Positions 23,008 through 31,525 of a stretch of DNA of 64,000 nucleotides are shown piece after piece. A program made the translations under genes and the position numbers. Every line of letters begins with the position of its first letter. Position 1 is the stretch's first letter. Location of the stretch: positions 1 through 64,000 of the forward strand of contig NCHQ01000030.1 in NCBI GenBank assembly GCA_002281855.1, in the 5' to 3' direction. Under the pieces are notes generated by a model that was not told the origin of the DNA, did not search any database, and was given only the letters and a program-made list of their open reading frames with translations. This DNA comes from Rhodospirillales bacterium 24-66-33 (lineage in GTDB: Bacteria > Pseudomonadota > Alphaproteobacteria > Reyranellales > Reyranellaceae).

Positions 23008-23790
23008 ATGCTGAAGGGCAGATGCGCGCTGATCACCGGCTCGACGCAGGGGCTCGGCCTGGCGATGGCTAGTCGCCTGGCCGCCGAGGGCTGCAACATC
23101 GTGCTGAACGGGTTCGGCGAGGCATCAGAAATCGAGGCGCGGCGCCGCGCGCTCGAAGAGGAGCATGGCATCCGCGCGCTGCATCACGGCGCCGACCTCG
23201 CCGAGCCGCGCCAGATCGCCGATCTGATCGAGACGGCCGGACGGGATTTCGGCGGCGTCGACATCCTGATCAACAACGCGGTCGTCCGTCACTTTGCGCC
23301 GGTCGAGAAATTCCTGCCGGAAGACTGGGACCGGGCGCTGGCGGTGAATCTGTCGGCCGCGTTCCACACGACGCGCCTCGTCCTCTCCGGCATGCGCGCG
23401 CGCGGCTTCGGCCGCATCGTCAACATCTCCTCGGTCTACGGCCTGTTCGGCGGCGTGAACCGGGTCGACTACATCACGACCAAGACGGCGCTGATCGGCC
23501 TCACCCGCGCGGTGGCGCTGGAGACGGCGCGCGACAACATCACCTGCAACGCGATCTGCCCCGGCTCCTCGCCCACGCCCGCCATCGAGCAGAGGTTGCA
23601 GGATTTCATGGCCGTCGAGGGCCTCGAGCGCGACCGGGCGGTCGAGAAGTTCATGGCCGGGCGCCAGCCCTCGGGCCGCTTCGTGGCCATGGAGGGCGTG
23701 GCCGCGCTGGCTGCCTTCCTGTGCGGCCCCGGCGCCGCCGACATCACCGGGGCGGCCCTGCCGGTCGACGGCGGATGGAGCGCCAGCTGA
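23008..23790 (+). CDS. SDR-family dehydrogenase (3-hydroxybutyrate dehydrogenase-like)
   Basis: 260 residues. Cofactor motif TGSTQGLG, INNA-type motif (DILINNAVV), catalytic S (IVNISSVYG) and Y-x-x-x-K (DYITTKTAL), and a C-terminal GAALPVDGGWSAS. Overall order and length resemble D-3-hydroxybutyrate dehydrogenases, but the substrate in this LacI-controlled cluster may be a different hydroxy acid. Starts 10 bp after the LacI gene. Confidence 0.88.
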   Translation: MLKGRCALITGSTQGLGLAMASRLAAEGCNIVLNGFGEASEIEARRRALEEEHGIRALHHGADLAEPRQIADLIETAGRDFGGVDILINNAVVRHFAPVEKFLPEDWDRALAVNLSAAFHTTRLVLSGMRARGFGRIVNISSVYGLFGGVNRVDYITTKTALIGLTRAVALETARDNITCNAICPGSSPTPAIEQRLQDFMAVEGLERDRAVEKFMAGRQPSGRFVAMEGVAALAAFLCGPGAADITGAALPVDGGWSAS

Positions 23791-23808
23791 TCGTCTTTCG
23801 GCTTTTTG

Positions 23809-23822
23809 TGGTAGCGGTACCA
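23809..23822. promoter_or_regulatory. LacI-type operator TGGTA-N4-TACCA
   Basis: TGGTA-gcgg-TACCA lies 50 bp before the TRAP binding-protein start. It matches the core of the site at 21918-21933, supporting a common regulator. Confidence 0.65.
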
Positions 23823-23872
23823 ACGACTCCCTCCTAGAATTTGCACAACAAGGCAAGAACAGGAGGAAACCC

Positions 23873-24961
23873 ATGAGCGTCACGCGTCGACAGTTCGGCC
23901 CCGTCGCAGCCTCCCTGGCTGCGGTCGCGGCGGCTTCACCGGCCTTCGGGCAACAGACCAGCGAGGTGGTGAAATGGCGCCTCACCTCCAGCTTCCCCAA
24001 GAGTCTCGACACGCTCTATGGCGCCTCGCAGACGATCGCGCGGGTCGTCGGCGAGATGACCGACGGCAAGTTCGCGATCTCGCCGTACGGCGCGGGCGAG
24101 ATCGTGCCCGGCCTGCAGGTGCTGGATGCCGTGTCGAACGCCACGGTCGAATGCGGCCACACCTACACCGGCTACTACATCGGCAAGAACCCGAGCTTCG
24201 TCTTCGACGGCTCGGTGCCGTTCGGCCTCACGCCGCGCATGCACAATGCCTGGATGATGTTCGGCGACGGCCGCAAGCTGATGGACGAGGTTTATGACGG
24301 CTTCAACGTCGTGGCCCTGCCGGCCGGGCAGACCGGCGGCCAGATGTTCGGCTGGTTCCGCAAGGAGCTGAAGACGCCGGCCGATTTCTCCGGTCTCAAG
24401 ATCCGCACCGCCGGTTTCGGCGGCAAGGTCTTCGCCAAGCTCGGCGCCGTGCCGCAGCAGATCGCCGGCGGCGACATCTATCCGGCGATGGAGCGCGGCA
24501 CGCTCGACGCCTGCGAGTGGGTCGGTCCCTACGACGACGAGAAGCTCGGCTTCAACAAGGTCGCCAAGTATTACTATACGCCGGGCGTCATGGAGCTCGA
24601 GGCGGTCAACCAGCTCATGATCGGCAAGGCCGCCTGGGCCTCACTGCCGCCGCGCTACCAGGCCATCCTGAAATATGCCTGCACCTACTCGATGACGGAG
24701 ATGCTGGCGTCCTACGACGCCAAGAACGCCGTGGCCATCGCCCGCCTGGTCGGCGCCGGAACGCAGCTCTCGGTGCTGCCGGACGAGGTGATCAAGGCGC
24801 TGCGGGGCGCGCTGGAAACCGTGCTCGACGAGGAAGCGGCGCAGAACGAGCAGTTCAAGAAGATCCTGGCCAACTGGCGCCAGTTCCGCGCCAACCAGCA
24901 TCGCTGGTTCTCGATCGCCGATACCCGCGCCGATCTGGCGGTCTTCCGCAGCGACCGCTGA
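23873..24961 (+). CDS. TRAP-transporter substrate-binding protein (DctP/TakP type)
   Basis: 362 residues with an RR-type signal (SVTRRQFGPVAASLAAVAAASPAFG) suggesting Tat export. Family features: WRLTSSFPKSLDTLYGASQ, GLKIRTAGFGGKVFAKLGAVPQQIAGGDIYPAMERGTLDACEW, the strongly conserved TRAP ligand-binding stretch with R and the GGDIY region. It binds a carboxylate, likely a 2-oxo or hydroxy acid given the dehydrogenases next door. No DctQ/DctM membrane genes follow. Confidence 0.9.
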   Translation: MSVTRRQFGPVAASLAAVAAASPAFGQQTSEVVKWRLTSSFPKSLDTLYGASQTIARVVGEMTDGKFAISPYGAGEIVPGLQVLDAVSNATVECGHTYTGYYIGKNPSFVFDGSVPFGLTPRMHNAWMMFGDGRKLMDEVYDGFNVVALPAGQTGGQMFGWFRKELKTPADFSGLKIRTAGFGGKVFAKLGAVPQQIAGGDIYPAMERGTLDACEWVGPYDDEKLGFNKVAKYYYTPGVMELEAVNQLMIGKAAWASLPPRYQAILKYACTYSMTEMLASYDAKNAVAIARLVGAGTQLSVLPDEVIKALRGALETVLDEEAAQNEQFKKILANWRQFRANQHRWFSIADTRADLAVFRSDR

Positions 24962-24974
24962 CGCGCACTGTCCT

Positions 24975-25033
24975 CCCGAACGAAGTGAGGGACCTTTGGC
25001 AGCGTTCACAAAGGTCCCTCGCTCACGCTCGGG
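24975..25033. terminator. Large hairpin after the TRAP binding-protein gene (terminator or repeat)
   Basis: GAGGGACCTTTG and CAAAGGTCCCTC pair perfectly around a 10-nt loop, and the flanks CCCGA.CG / CG.TCGGG extend the stem. It lies between convergent genes, so it may terminate both. Its sequence style also fits a dispersed intergenic palindrome. Confidence 0.5.
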
Positions 25034-25047
25034 ATGATAATGGTCGC

Positions 25048-25497
25048 CTACGCCGCGAGGGCGGCGCGGGCCTTGCCGATCATCAGGGCGGCACGCGCGG
25101 CTTCGCGGCCCTTCTCGACGAAGTGCGCCCGGAAGATTGCGTTGTGGTGGTCGGTCTCCTGATAGTGGTGCGGCGTCAGCGACACCGACAGCACCGGCAC
25201 GCCCGTCTCCATCCCGGCGCGCATCAGCCCGTCCACGACGGCCTGGGCCACGAAGTCGTGGCGGTAGATTCCGCCATCGACCACGAAGGCCGCGGCAGCG
25301 ACGGCGGCATATTTCCCGGTGGCGGCGAGGTCGCGCGAGAACAGCGGCAGCTCGAAGGCGCCCGGCACGTCGAACACGTCGACCTGCTCGGCGGGAATCA
25401 GTTCGAGGAAGCCGTCGAGCGCACGGTCGACGATGTCGGCATGCCACCTGGCTTTGACGAAGGCGTAGCGGGCTTGTGTGTGGCGGGCTTGTGTCAC
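25048..25497 (-). CDS. ribH: 6,7-dimethyl-8-ribityllumazine synthase, type II (RibH2-like)
   Basis: 149 residues, GTG start with AAGGAG upstream. Lumazine synthase joins 5-amino-6-ribitylaminouracil and dihydroxybutanone phosphate in riboflavin synthesis. Visible elements: RYAFVKARWHADIVDRAL, VPGAFELPLFSRDLA, AFVVDGGIYRHDFVAQAVVDGLM and VLSVSLTPHHYQE. The histidine-containing HDF segment fits the active-site region. The TPHHYQ form is that of type II enzymes as in Brucella RibH2. An FMN riboswitch precedes it and no other rib genes are adjacent. Confidence 0.9.
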   Translation of the reverse strand: MTQARHTQARYAFVKARWHADIVDRALDGFLELIPAEQVDVFDVPGAFELPLFSRDLAATGKYAAVAAAAFVVDGGIYRHDFVAQAVVDGLMRAGMETGVPVLSVSLTPHHYQETDHHNAIFRAHFVEKGREAARAALMIGKARAALAA

Positions 25498-25582
25498 GGC
25501 AATCTCCTTTGGCGAACAGACACGTCACCCAAGGCGATCACGCGCGGACCCGCTGCTCGGCGCGAAGCAGCGGGACACACGT

Positions 25583-25716
25583 TCTCTTTCATCCGGACTA
25601 TGACCGTCGGCTCAGGCCTCGCACCTGATCTGCTGACCCTTCCTTGCGGAAGGCGCTCGCGGGCTCGCAGCTCGCGCTGCATACCGCCGGTAGGGAGTTT
25701 CACCCTGCCCTGAGAA
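25583..25716 (-). ncRNA. FMN riboswitch (RFN element)
   Basis: On the minus strand the conserved blocks appear in order: TCAGGGCAGGGTGAAACTCC, CTACCGGCGGTA, AGCCCGCGAGCG, GTCAGCAGATC, GAGCCGACGGTCATAGTCC, and GGATGAAAGAGA closing the first stem. Together they match the six-helix RFN aptamer. It lies 86 bp before the ribH-like start, so FMN would repress that gene by blocking translation or ending transcription. Confidence 0.95.
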
Positions 25717-25761
25717 CGGCGAAACCTTAATTGCCAGCCCTGGAGCTGGCAATCTTCACGG

Positions 25762-27357
25762 TCACTTCTTCTCCAGGCCCCACATCGCGAGCGTCGGGGC
25801 ATAGACCATGCCGGTCACGTTCGAGCGCACGGCGGTCGGCGAGGTGAACTGGCCGAGCGGCGCATGCGTCGGGTATTCGAGCACGCGCAGCTGGACCTTC
25901 TCGGCGATCTCCTTCTGCTTCGCCGGATCGGATTCGGCGGCGTAGGCATCGCGCAGCTTCTCGAGCTCGGCGTCGCACGGCCAGCCGAAGGTCGCCTTCT
26001 CGCAGGAAGCGTTGAGGAAGGCGGCGGCGGCCGGGTTGATCACGTCGACCGCGCCCCATGAGGTGAAGAACAGGTTCCAGCCACCGGCGCTCGGCGCATC
26101 CTTCTTGGCGCGGCGCGCGACCAGGGTCTGCCAGTCCATCGGCTGCAGGTCGATCTTGAAGCCGGCCTTCTCGAGCTGCTGCTTGGCCACGGTCGCCAAG
26201 TTGTTGTGGCCGGCCACGTCGGTCTGGTGGAGCATCACCACCGGCGTGCCGTCATAGCCCGCCTCCTGCAGCAGCTGCTTGGCCTTGGCGGCGTTGCCGG
26301 AGAGCTTGTCCTCCCAGCCCTTGGTCGATTCGAGCGGCGAGCCGCAGGGGAACAGCGAATTGCAGACCTTGTAGAACTCCGGATTGCCGACATTGGCGTC
26401 GAGGAATTCCTTCTGGTCGAGCGCATAGAGCGCGGCGAGGCGGATCTTGGGATTGTCGAACGGCTTGTGCAGCACGTTGAAGCGCATCGTGTACTGACGG
26501 CCGGCCTTGTTGCCGACATAGACGACGACGTTCTTGTCCGCCTTCAGCAGTGGCAGCAGGTCGGCCGGCACGATTTCCACCAGGTCGATCTCGCCGCCCA
26601 GCAGCGCGTTGACCTGGGTCTGCGTGTCGGGGATCCACAGCCACTCGATGCGGTCGACCTTGGCCACCTTGCCGCCGGCGAAGCCCGAGGCCGGCTCAGA
26701 CCGCGGCTTGTACTTCGGGTTCTTGACGTAGACCGCCTTCTCGCCGGGCTTCCATTCGTCCTTCTTGAAGATGAACGGGCCGGAGCCGGTGGTGTCGGTG
26801 ATCTGGCTGTTGGGATCGGTCGAGGCAACCGACTTCGGCATCATGAACGGCACGTTCGAGCCCGGCTTGCCCAGCGAGTAGAGCAGCAGGCCGTAGGGCT
26901 GCTTCAGCACGAACTTGATGGTCTTGGCGTCCGGCGCCGTGAGCTCCGACGTCACCGCCATCAGCTTCTGGCCCATCGCGTCGCGCGCGCCCCAGCGCTT
27001 GATCGAGGCGACGCAATCCTCGGCCGTGACCGGCTTGCCGTCGTGCCATTCCAGCCCGTCGCGCAGGGTCAGCGTGTAGGTCAGCTTGTCGGGCGAGACC
27101 TCCCACTTGTCGACCATCTGCGGCTTGACCTCGAGCTTGTCGTCGACCGCGAACAGCGTATCGTAGATCATGTAGCCGTGGTTGGTGGTGATCAGCGCCG
27201 AGGTCCAGACCGGATCGATGATCTTGAGGTCCGAATGCAGCGCCGCCTTCAGCGTGGTCGGCTTGGATTGTGCCGAGGCGGGCGCAGGCGCGGCCAGCGG
27301 CACCACCGCGGCGGCGACGGCGAGCGCGCCGATGAAACGACGACCGAACTTCATCAT
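25762..27357 (-). CDS. ABC-transporter substrate-binding protein (peptide/SBP_bac_5 type)
   Basis: 531 residues, signal peptide MMKFGRRFIGALAVAAAVVPLAAPAPASA, AGGAG before the ATG at 27357. Family features: DPVWTSALITTNHGYMIYDTLFAVDD, LRDGLEWHDGKPVTAEDCVASIKRW, and GSGPFIFKKDEWKPGEKAVYVKNP. It binds an oligopeptide or other organic solute in the periplasm. No permease or ATPase genes are adjacent; the partner is encoded elsewhere. Confidence 0.92.
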   Translation of the reverse strand: MMKFGRRFIGALAVAAAVVPLAAPAPASAQSKPTTLKAALHSDLKIIDPVWTSALITTNHGYMIYDTLFAVDDKLEVKPQMVDKWEVSPDKLTYTLTLRDGLEWHDGKPVTAEDCVASIKRWGARDAMGQKLMAVTSELTAPDAKTIKFVLKQPYGLLLYSLGKPGSNVPFMMPKSVASTDPNSQITDTTGSGPFIFKKDEWKPGEKAVYVKNPKYKPRSEPASGFAGGKVAKVDRIEWLWIPDTQTQVNALLGGEIDLVEIVPADLLPLLKADKNVVVYVGNKAGRQYTMRFNVLHKPFDNPKIRLAALYALDQKEFLDANVGNPEFYKVCNSLFPCGSPLESTKGWEDKLSGNAAKAKQLLQEAGYDGTPVVMLHQTDVAGHNNLATVAKQQLEKAGFKIDLQPMDWQTLVARRAKKDAPSAGGWNLFFTSWGAVDVINPAAAAFLNASCEKATFGWPCDAELEKLRDAYAAESDPAKQKEIAEKVQLRVLEYPTHAPLGQFTSPTAVRSNVTGMVYAPTLAMWGLEKK

Positions 27358-27458
27358 GGAAACTCCTGTACTCTTTGGCCTTCCCCGTAGGGGGCAAGGT
27401 ATAGAGCCGCCGGCGCTGGAGCGCGACAGGCGAAATGCCCGCGCCCCGCGACCAACGA

Positions 27459-28643
27459 TCAGTCGCCCTGCGCGATGTCGAGCAGGGCCTGCCAGTCGAC
27501 GAGCTTCACCCGCGGCCGCCCCTGCGCGGCCCCGGCCGCGACCTCGGCCTTGTCGATGCGGCGCCAGCCCTCGGCGTCGATGCAGAGCGGCAGGATGTCG
27601 GGGCCGCTCTTGGGGTCGCGGTCCTCGAGGAAGTCGATCACTTCCTTGGCCACGGCGTGACTGTCGGCACGATTGGTCGGGATGGTGCCGCTGGGCCCGC
27701 GGCGCGCCCAGCCCACCGGGAACACGTTCTCGGCCTGCGGGAAGGGCTCGCCGGTATAGCCGATGCAGGTCACGACCAGGTCGGCGGCAAGGGCTCCTGT
27801 CGACAGTTCCACCTCGCCTGGGCGGATCGCCGTCGGCGTCGCATGGAAGCGGAAATGCACCGTCACCGGCTTCTCGCCCGGCGTCTGCGCGGCGTAGCGC
27901 TTCAGGGTCTCGATGTTCTTGGCCTTGCGCAGCCGCTCCGGTGTCGGATCGGCGGCCGGCGCCTCGGCGATCAGCACGCTCGCATCGGCGACCGCGACGG
28001 CGCGCGCCAGCCGGCCCATCTCGGCCAGCTCGTTGGTGGTGAAGGAGGCCTCCGCGGCGCCGCGCCGGCCGATCACGTGGATGTCGGCGATCGGCGCCGC
28101 CGCGATCGCGGCCCCCGCCTCGGGCACGATGTCGGACTTGGTCATCTCGTCCTGGCTCTTGGCCAGCAGGCGCGCCACGTCGAGCGCCACGTTGCCGTTG
28201 CCGATCACCGCCACGGACTTCACGCCCGAGAGATCGGGCCCGCCGCGAAAATCGGGATGGCCGTTCAGCCAGGCGACGAAGCGCCACGAGCCCCAGACAT
28301 GCGGCAGATCCTCGCCGGGAATGCCCAGCTTGCGGTCGACCACCATCCCGGTGGCGGCGATCACCGCGTCATAGGACTGGATGACTTCGTCCCAGGTCAG
28401 GTCGCGGCCGATCTCGACGTTTCCTGCAAACCGCAGGTCCGGCTGGGCGAGCAGCCGGTCGAACTGGCGGACCACGGCCTTGGTGCCCTGGTGATCCGGC
28501 GCGACACCCGCCCGCACCAGGCCGAACGGCGTCGGCAGGCGATCGATGATGTCGATGCGAAGGTCGGGACGGCCGCGCAGCAGCCCGTCCGCGGCATAGA
28601 AGCCGGACGGGCCGGCGCCGACGATGGCAACCCTGTGAGTCAT
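27459..28643 (-). CDS. Ferredoxin-NADP reductase-like flavoprotein (FprA/adrenodoxin reductase type)
   Basis: 394 residues from the ATG at 28643. FAD motif VAIVGAGPSGFYAADGLL, second segment PTPFGLVRAGVAPDHQGTK (the adrenodoxin-reductase signature), NADP motif VAVIGNGNVALDVARLL, and a C-terminal WARRGPSGTIPTNRADS that closes the FAD site. It would pass electrons from NADPH to a ferredoxin, for instance for a P450 or Fe-S enzyme. Divergent from queF by 28 bp. Confidence 0.9.
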   Translation of the reverse strand: MTHRVAIVGAGPSGFYAADGLLRGRPDLRIDIIDRLPTPFGLVRAGVAPDHQGTKAVVRQFDRLLAQPDLRFAGNVEIGRDLTWDEVIQSYDAVIAATGMVVDRKLGIPGEDLPHVWGSWRFVAWLNGHPDFRGGPDLSGVKSVAVIGNGNVALDVARLLAKSQDEMTKSDIVPEAGAAIAAAPIADIHVIGRRGAAEASFTTNELAEMGRLARAVAVADASVLIAEAPAADPTPERLRKAKNIETLKRYAAQTPGEKPVTVHFRFHATPTAIRPGEVELSTGALAADLVVTCIGYTGEPFPQAENVFPVGWARRGPSGTIPTNRADSHAVAKEVIDFLEDRDPKSGPDILPLCIDAEGWRRIDKAEVAAGAAQGRPRVKLVDWQALLDIAQGD

Positions 28644-28671
28644 GGCGGCCCGCTTAGCATATGATGGGGGC

Positions 28672-29130
28672 ATGGCTAAATACGCAAAACTCCGTCAGCT
28701 CGGACAGGCGACCGCCCTGCCCGCCTCCCCCGACCAGGCCGTCCTCGAGACGGTTCCCAACCCGCATCCGGGCACGCTCTATCTCGCGCGCTTCACGCAG
28801 CCGGAATTCACTTCGCTCTGCCCGGTGACCGGCCAGCCCGATTTCGCGCATCTCGTGATCGACTACGTGCCGCGCGCGAAGCTGGTCGAGAGCAAGTCGC
28901 TGAAGCTCTATCTCAACAGCTTCCGCAACGAGGCCGCCTTCCACGAGGATTGCACCGTGGGCATCGGCAAGCGCCTGGTGAAGGAGTTGACGCCGCGCTG
29001 GCTGCGCATCGCGGGCTATTGGTATCCGCGCGGCGGCATGCCGATCGACGTGTTCTGGCAGACCGCCGCACCGCCCAAGGGCCTGTGGCTTCCCGACACC
29101 GGCGTGGCGCCCTATCGCGGCCGGGGTTGA
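28672..29130 (+). CDS. queF: NADPH-dependent 7-cyano-7-deazaguanine reductase (preQ0 reductase)
   Basis: 152 residues, short QueF form. Reduces preQ0 to preQ1 in queuosine synthesis. Catalytic C50 in FTSLCPVTGQPDFA with D57, and the family stretch ESKSLKLYLNSFRNEAAFHED for NADPH and substrate binding. Start ATG 28672; an earlier ATG at 28642 would overlap the divergent flavoprotein start. Its stop overlaps the queG start (TGATG), joining two steps of the same pathway. Confidence 0.96.
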   Translation: MAKYAKLRQLGQATALPASPDQAVLETVPNPHPGTLYLARFTQPEFTSLCPVTGQPDFAHLVIDYVPRAKLVESKSLKLYLNSFRNEAAFHEDCTVGIGKRLVKELTPRWLRIAGYWYPRGGMPIDVFWQTAAPPKGLWLPDTGVAPYRGRG

Positions 29131-30317
29131 TGGCCAAGCTGCCGCCCCGCCCGAAGCGGCCGCCCAAGCCGGCAACGCCGCGCGAGCTGCGCGACGCGAT
29201 TGCCGCCAAGGCGCTGGAGCTGGGCTTCGACGCCGTGGCCTTCGCGCCGGCGCAGCTCTCGCCCGAGGCGCGGCAGTTGCGACGGGAGCGCATGGAAGCG
29301 TTCCTGGCGCGCGGCTTCCAGGGCGACATGGGCTGGCTGGCCGACCGCGCCGAGCAACGCATCGATCCCTCGACCCTGTGGCCCGAGGCGCGCACGGTCG
29401 TCTCGGTTGCGCTCAACTACGGGCCGGCCGGCGACCCGCGCTTTGCACTCGAGGAGCGCGAGCGCGGCGCGGTCTCGGTCTATGCGCAGGGCCGCGACTA
29501 TCACGACGTGATGAAGAGCCGGCTGAAGCAGCTCGGCCGCTTCATCTGGGACACCTATCACGAGAGTCTGAAGGTCTTCGTCGACACCGCGCCGCTGATG
29601 GAGAAGCTCGCCGCGCAGCAGGCCGGCCATGGCTGGCAGGGCAAGCACACCAACCTCGTGTCGCGCCGCTTCGGCTCCTGGCTGTTCCTGGGCGAACTGC
29701 TGCTGTCGATCGAACTGCCGCCCGACGAGCCAGAGACCGATCATTGCGGCCAGTGCCGCGCCTGCCTCGATTCCTGCCCGACCAATGCCTTTCCCGCGCC
29801 CTATCAGCTCGATGCGCGGCGCTGCATCTCCTATCTCACCATCGAACATGCCGGTCCGATCGATCGCGAATTCCGGACGGCGCTGGGCAACCGCATCTAC
29901 GGCTGCGACGACTGCCTCGCCGCCTGCCCGTGGAACAAGTTCGCCCAAAACGCGCGCGAGGCCGCCTTCACGCCGCGTGCCGAGCTGCAGGCGCCGCTGC
30001 TGGCCGAACTCGCTACCCTCGACGACGCCACCTTCCGCACCCGCTTCTCCGGGACGGCGGTGAAGCGCATCGGCCGCGACCGCTTCCTGCGCAACGTCGC
30101 CTATGCGCTGGGCAACAGCGGCGCACCCGCCACCGCCCTGCCCGCGGTCGAACGCCTGCTGGCCGACGCCTCGCCCCTGGTGCGCGGCGCCGCCGTCTGG
30201 GCCCTGTCGCAACTCGCGCCGGACGACGCGGCGCGGCGAGCTCGAACCGCCGAGGAGACCGATGCCGACGTCCGCGCCGAATGGGAGCTGGTGACCGCCC
30301 TTACCGCCGCTCCCTGA
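29130..30317 (+). CDS. queG: tRNA epoxyqueuosine(34) reductase
   Basis: 395 residues. Reduces epoxyqueuosine to queuosine in tRNA with cobalamin and two 4Fe-4S clusters. Cluster motifs are visible as CGQCRACLDSCP and CDDCLAACPWNKFA. N-terminal FQGDMGWLADRAEQRIDP and RDYHDVMKSRLKQL are characteristic, and a HEAT-like C-terminal tail (ALPAVERLLADASPLVRGAAVWAL) completes the long form. The start overlaps the queF stop. Its 3' end overlaps the convergent tadA by 17 bp. Confidence 0.95.
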   Translation: MAKLPPRPKRPPKPATPRELRDAIAAKALELGFDAVAFAPAQLSPEARQLRRERMEAFLARGFQGDMGWLADRAEQRIDPSTLWPEARTVVSVALNYGPAGDPRFALEERERGAVSVYAQGRDYHDVMKSRLKQLGRFIWDTYHESLKVFVDTAPLMEKLAAQQAGHGWQGKHTNLVSRRFGSWLFLGELLLSIELPPDEPETDHCGQCRACLDSCPTNAFPAPYQLDARRCISYLTIEHAGPIDREFRTALGNRIYGCDDCLAACPWNKFAQNAREAAFTPRAELQAPLLAELATLDDATFRTRFSGTAVKRIGRDRFLRNVAYALGNSGAPATALPAVERLLADASPLVRGAAVWALSQLAPDDAARRARTAEETDADVRAEWELVTALTAAP

Positions 30318-30759
30318 AGAAGGCCCGCAGCAGCTCGCCCGCCTCGCGCTCGCCGACGCCGGGATAGAGGTCGGGGCGGTGGTGGCAGGTCGGCTGGTCG
30401 AAGATGCGCGGGCCCTGCTCGATGCCGCCGCCCTTGGGATCGGCGGCGCCCCAGTAGACCCGCCGCAGACGCGCAAAGGAGATCGCCTGGGCGCACATGG
30501 GGCACGGTTCCAGCGTAACATAGAGGTCGCAGCCGACCAGGCGCGGCGAGCCCAAAGCAGCGGCGGCCGCCCGGATCGCCAGCAGCTCGGCATGGGCGGT
30601 CGGATCCTTCAGCTCCTCGGTGCGGTTGCCGGCCTCCGCCAGCACCTTGCCGTCGGGGCCCACGATCACGCAGCCGATCGGCACCTCGCCGCGCGCGCCG
30701 GCCGCGCGGGCGGCGGCGAGGGCCCTGTCCATGGGCGTCGATTTGTTTGAATCCGGCAT
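30301..30759 (-). CDS. tadA: tRNA-specific adenosine deaminase (A34 to inosine)
   Basis: 152 residues from the ATG at 30759. Zinc cytidine-deaminase fold: H56-A-E58 and P85-C86-P-M-C89, with PIGCVIVGPDGKVLAEAGNRTEELKDPTAHAE typical of TadA. Acts on the wobble base of tRNA-Arg(ACG). The rest of an earlier in-frame extension lacks similarity. Convergent with queG. Confidence 0.92.
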   Translation of the reverse strand: MPDSNKSTPMDRALAAARAAGARGEVPIGCVIVGPDGKVLAEAGNRTEELKDPTAHAELLAIRAAAAALGSPRLVGCDLYVTLEPCPMCAQAISFARLRRVYWGAADPKGGGIEQGPRIFDQPTCHHRPDLYPGVGEREAGELLRAFFRERR

Positions 30760-30808
30760 AGCGCGCGCACTGTAGCGCACGGCGGCGCGCGCGCGTATCT
30801 TGCGCCGC

Positions 30809-31525
30809 ATGCCCCGTCCCCTGATCGGAGTCACCCTGGATGCTGAAAAGCCAGGCGGATACTCCAAGTTTCCCTGGTATGCGCTGCGCCAGAACTACCT
30901 CGACGCGATCGACGCGGCGGGTGGTCTGGCCATTGCGCTGCCGCACGAGCCCGACCGGGTCGCCGACTATCTCGACCGCATCGACGCGCTGGTGGTGACC
31001 GGCGGCGCCTTCGACGTCGACCCGTCCTACTATGGCGGCGGCGCGAAGCATTCGACGGTGGTCACCAAGGACCGCCGCACCGCCTTCGAGTTCGGCGTCA
31101 CCCAGGGCGCGCTCGCGCAGAACAAGCCGGTGCTGGGCATCTGCGGCGGCCAGCAGCTGCTGCATGTCGTGCTGGGCGGCAAGCTGATCCAGCATATTCC
31201 CGACGCCATAGAGGACGCGCTGGCGCACGAGCAGCCCAACCCGCGCGACGAGCCCGGCCATGTCGTGAAGGTGGCCAAGGGCACGCAGCTGCACGGCATC
31301 GTCGGCGCCGAGGAGCTGCAGGTGAACAGCGCCCATCACCAGGCCGCCGCCGATTCGCCCGCCGGCATCGTCGTGAACGCCACGGCGCCGGACGGCGTGA
31401 TCGAGGGCATCGAGGCGCCGGCCTACCGTTTCTGCATCGGCGTGCAGTGGCATCCTGAATTCCATATCTCCGAAGGCGACGCGAAATTGTTCCGCGCCTT
31501 CCTGGGAGCGGCGGGCACAAAGTGA
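30809..31525 (+). CDS. Class I glutamine amidotransferase-like hydrolase (PuuD/peptidase C26 type)
   Basis: 238 residues from the ATG at 30809. Nucleophile cysteine in VLGICGGQQLLHV, catalytic histidine and glutamate in GVQWHPEF, and the oxyanion region DALVVTGGAFDVDPSYYG, as in gamma-glutamyl-GABA hydrolases. No putrescine genes are nearby, so the exact gamma-glutamyl substrate is open. The stop overlaps the next start (GTGA). Confidence 0.87.
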   Translation: MPRPLIGVTLDAEKPGGYSKFPWYALRQNYLDAIDAAGGLAIALPHEPDRVADYLDRIDALVVTGGAFDVDPSYYGGGAKHSTVVTKDRRTAFEFGVTQGALAQNKPVLGICGGQQLLHVVLGGKLIQHIPDAIEDALAHEQPNPRDEPGHVVKVAKGTQLHGIVGAEELQVNSAHHQAAADSPAGIVVNATAPDGVIEGIEAPAYRFCIGVQWHPEFHISEGDAKLFRAFLGAAGTK

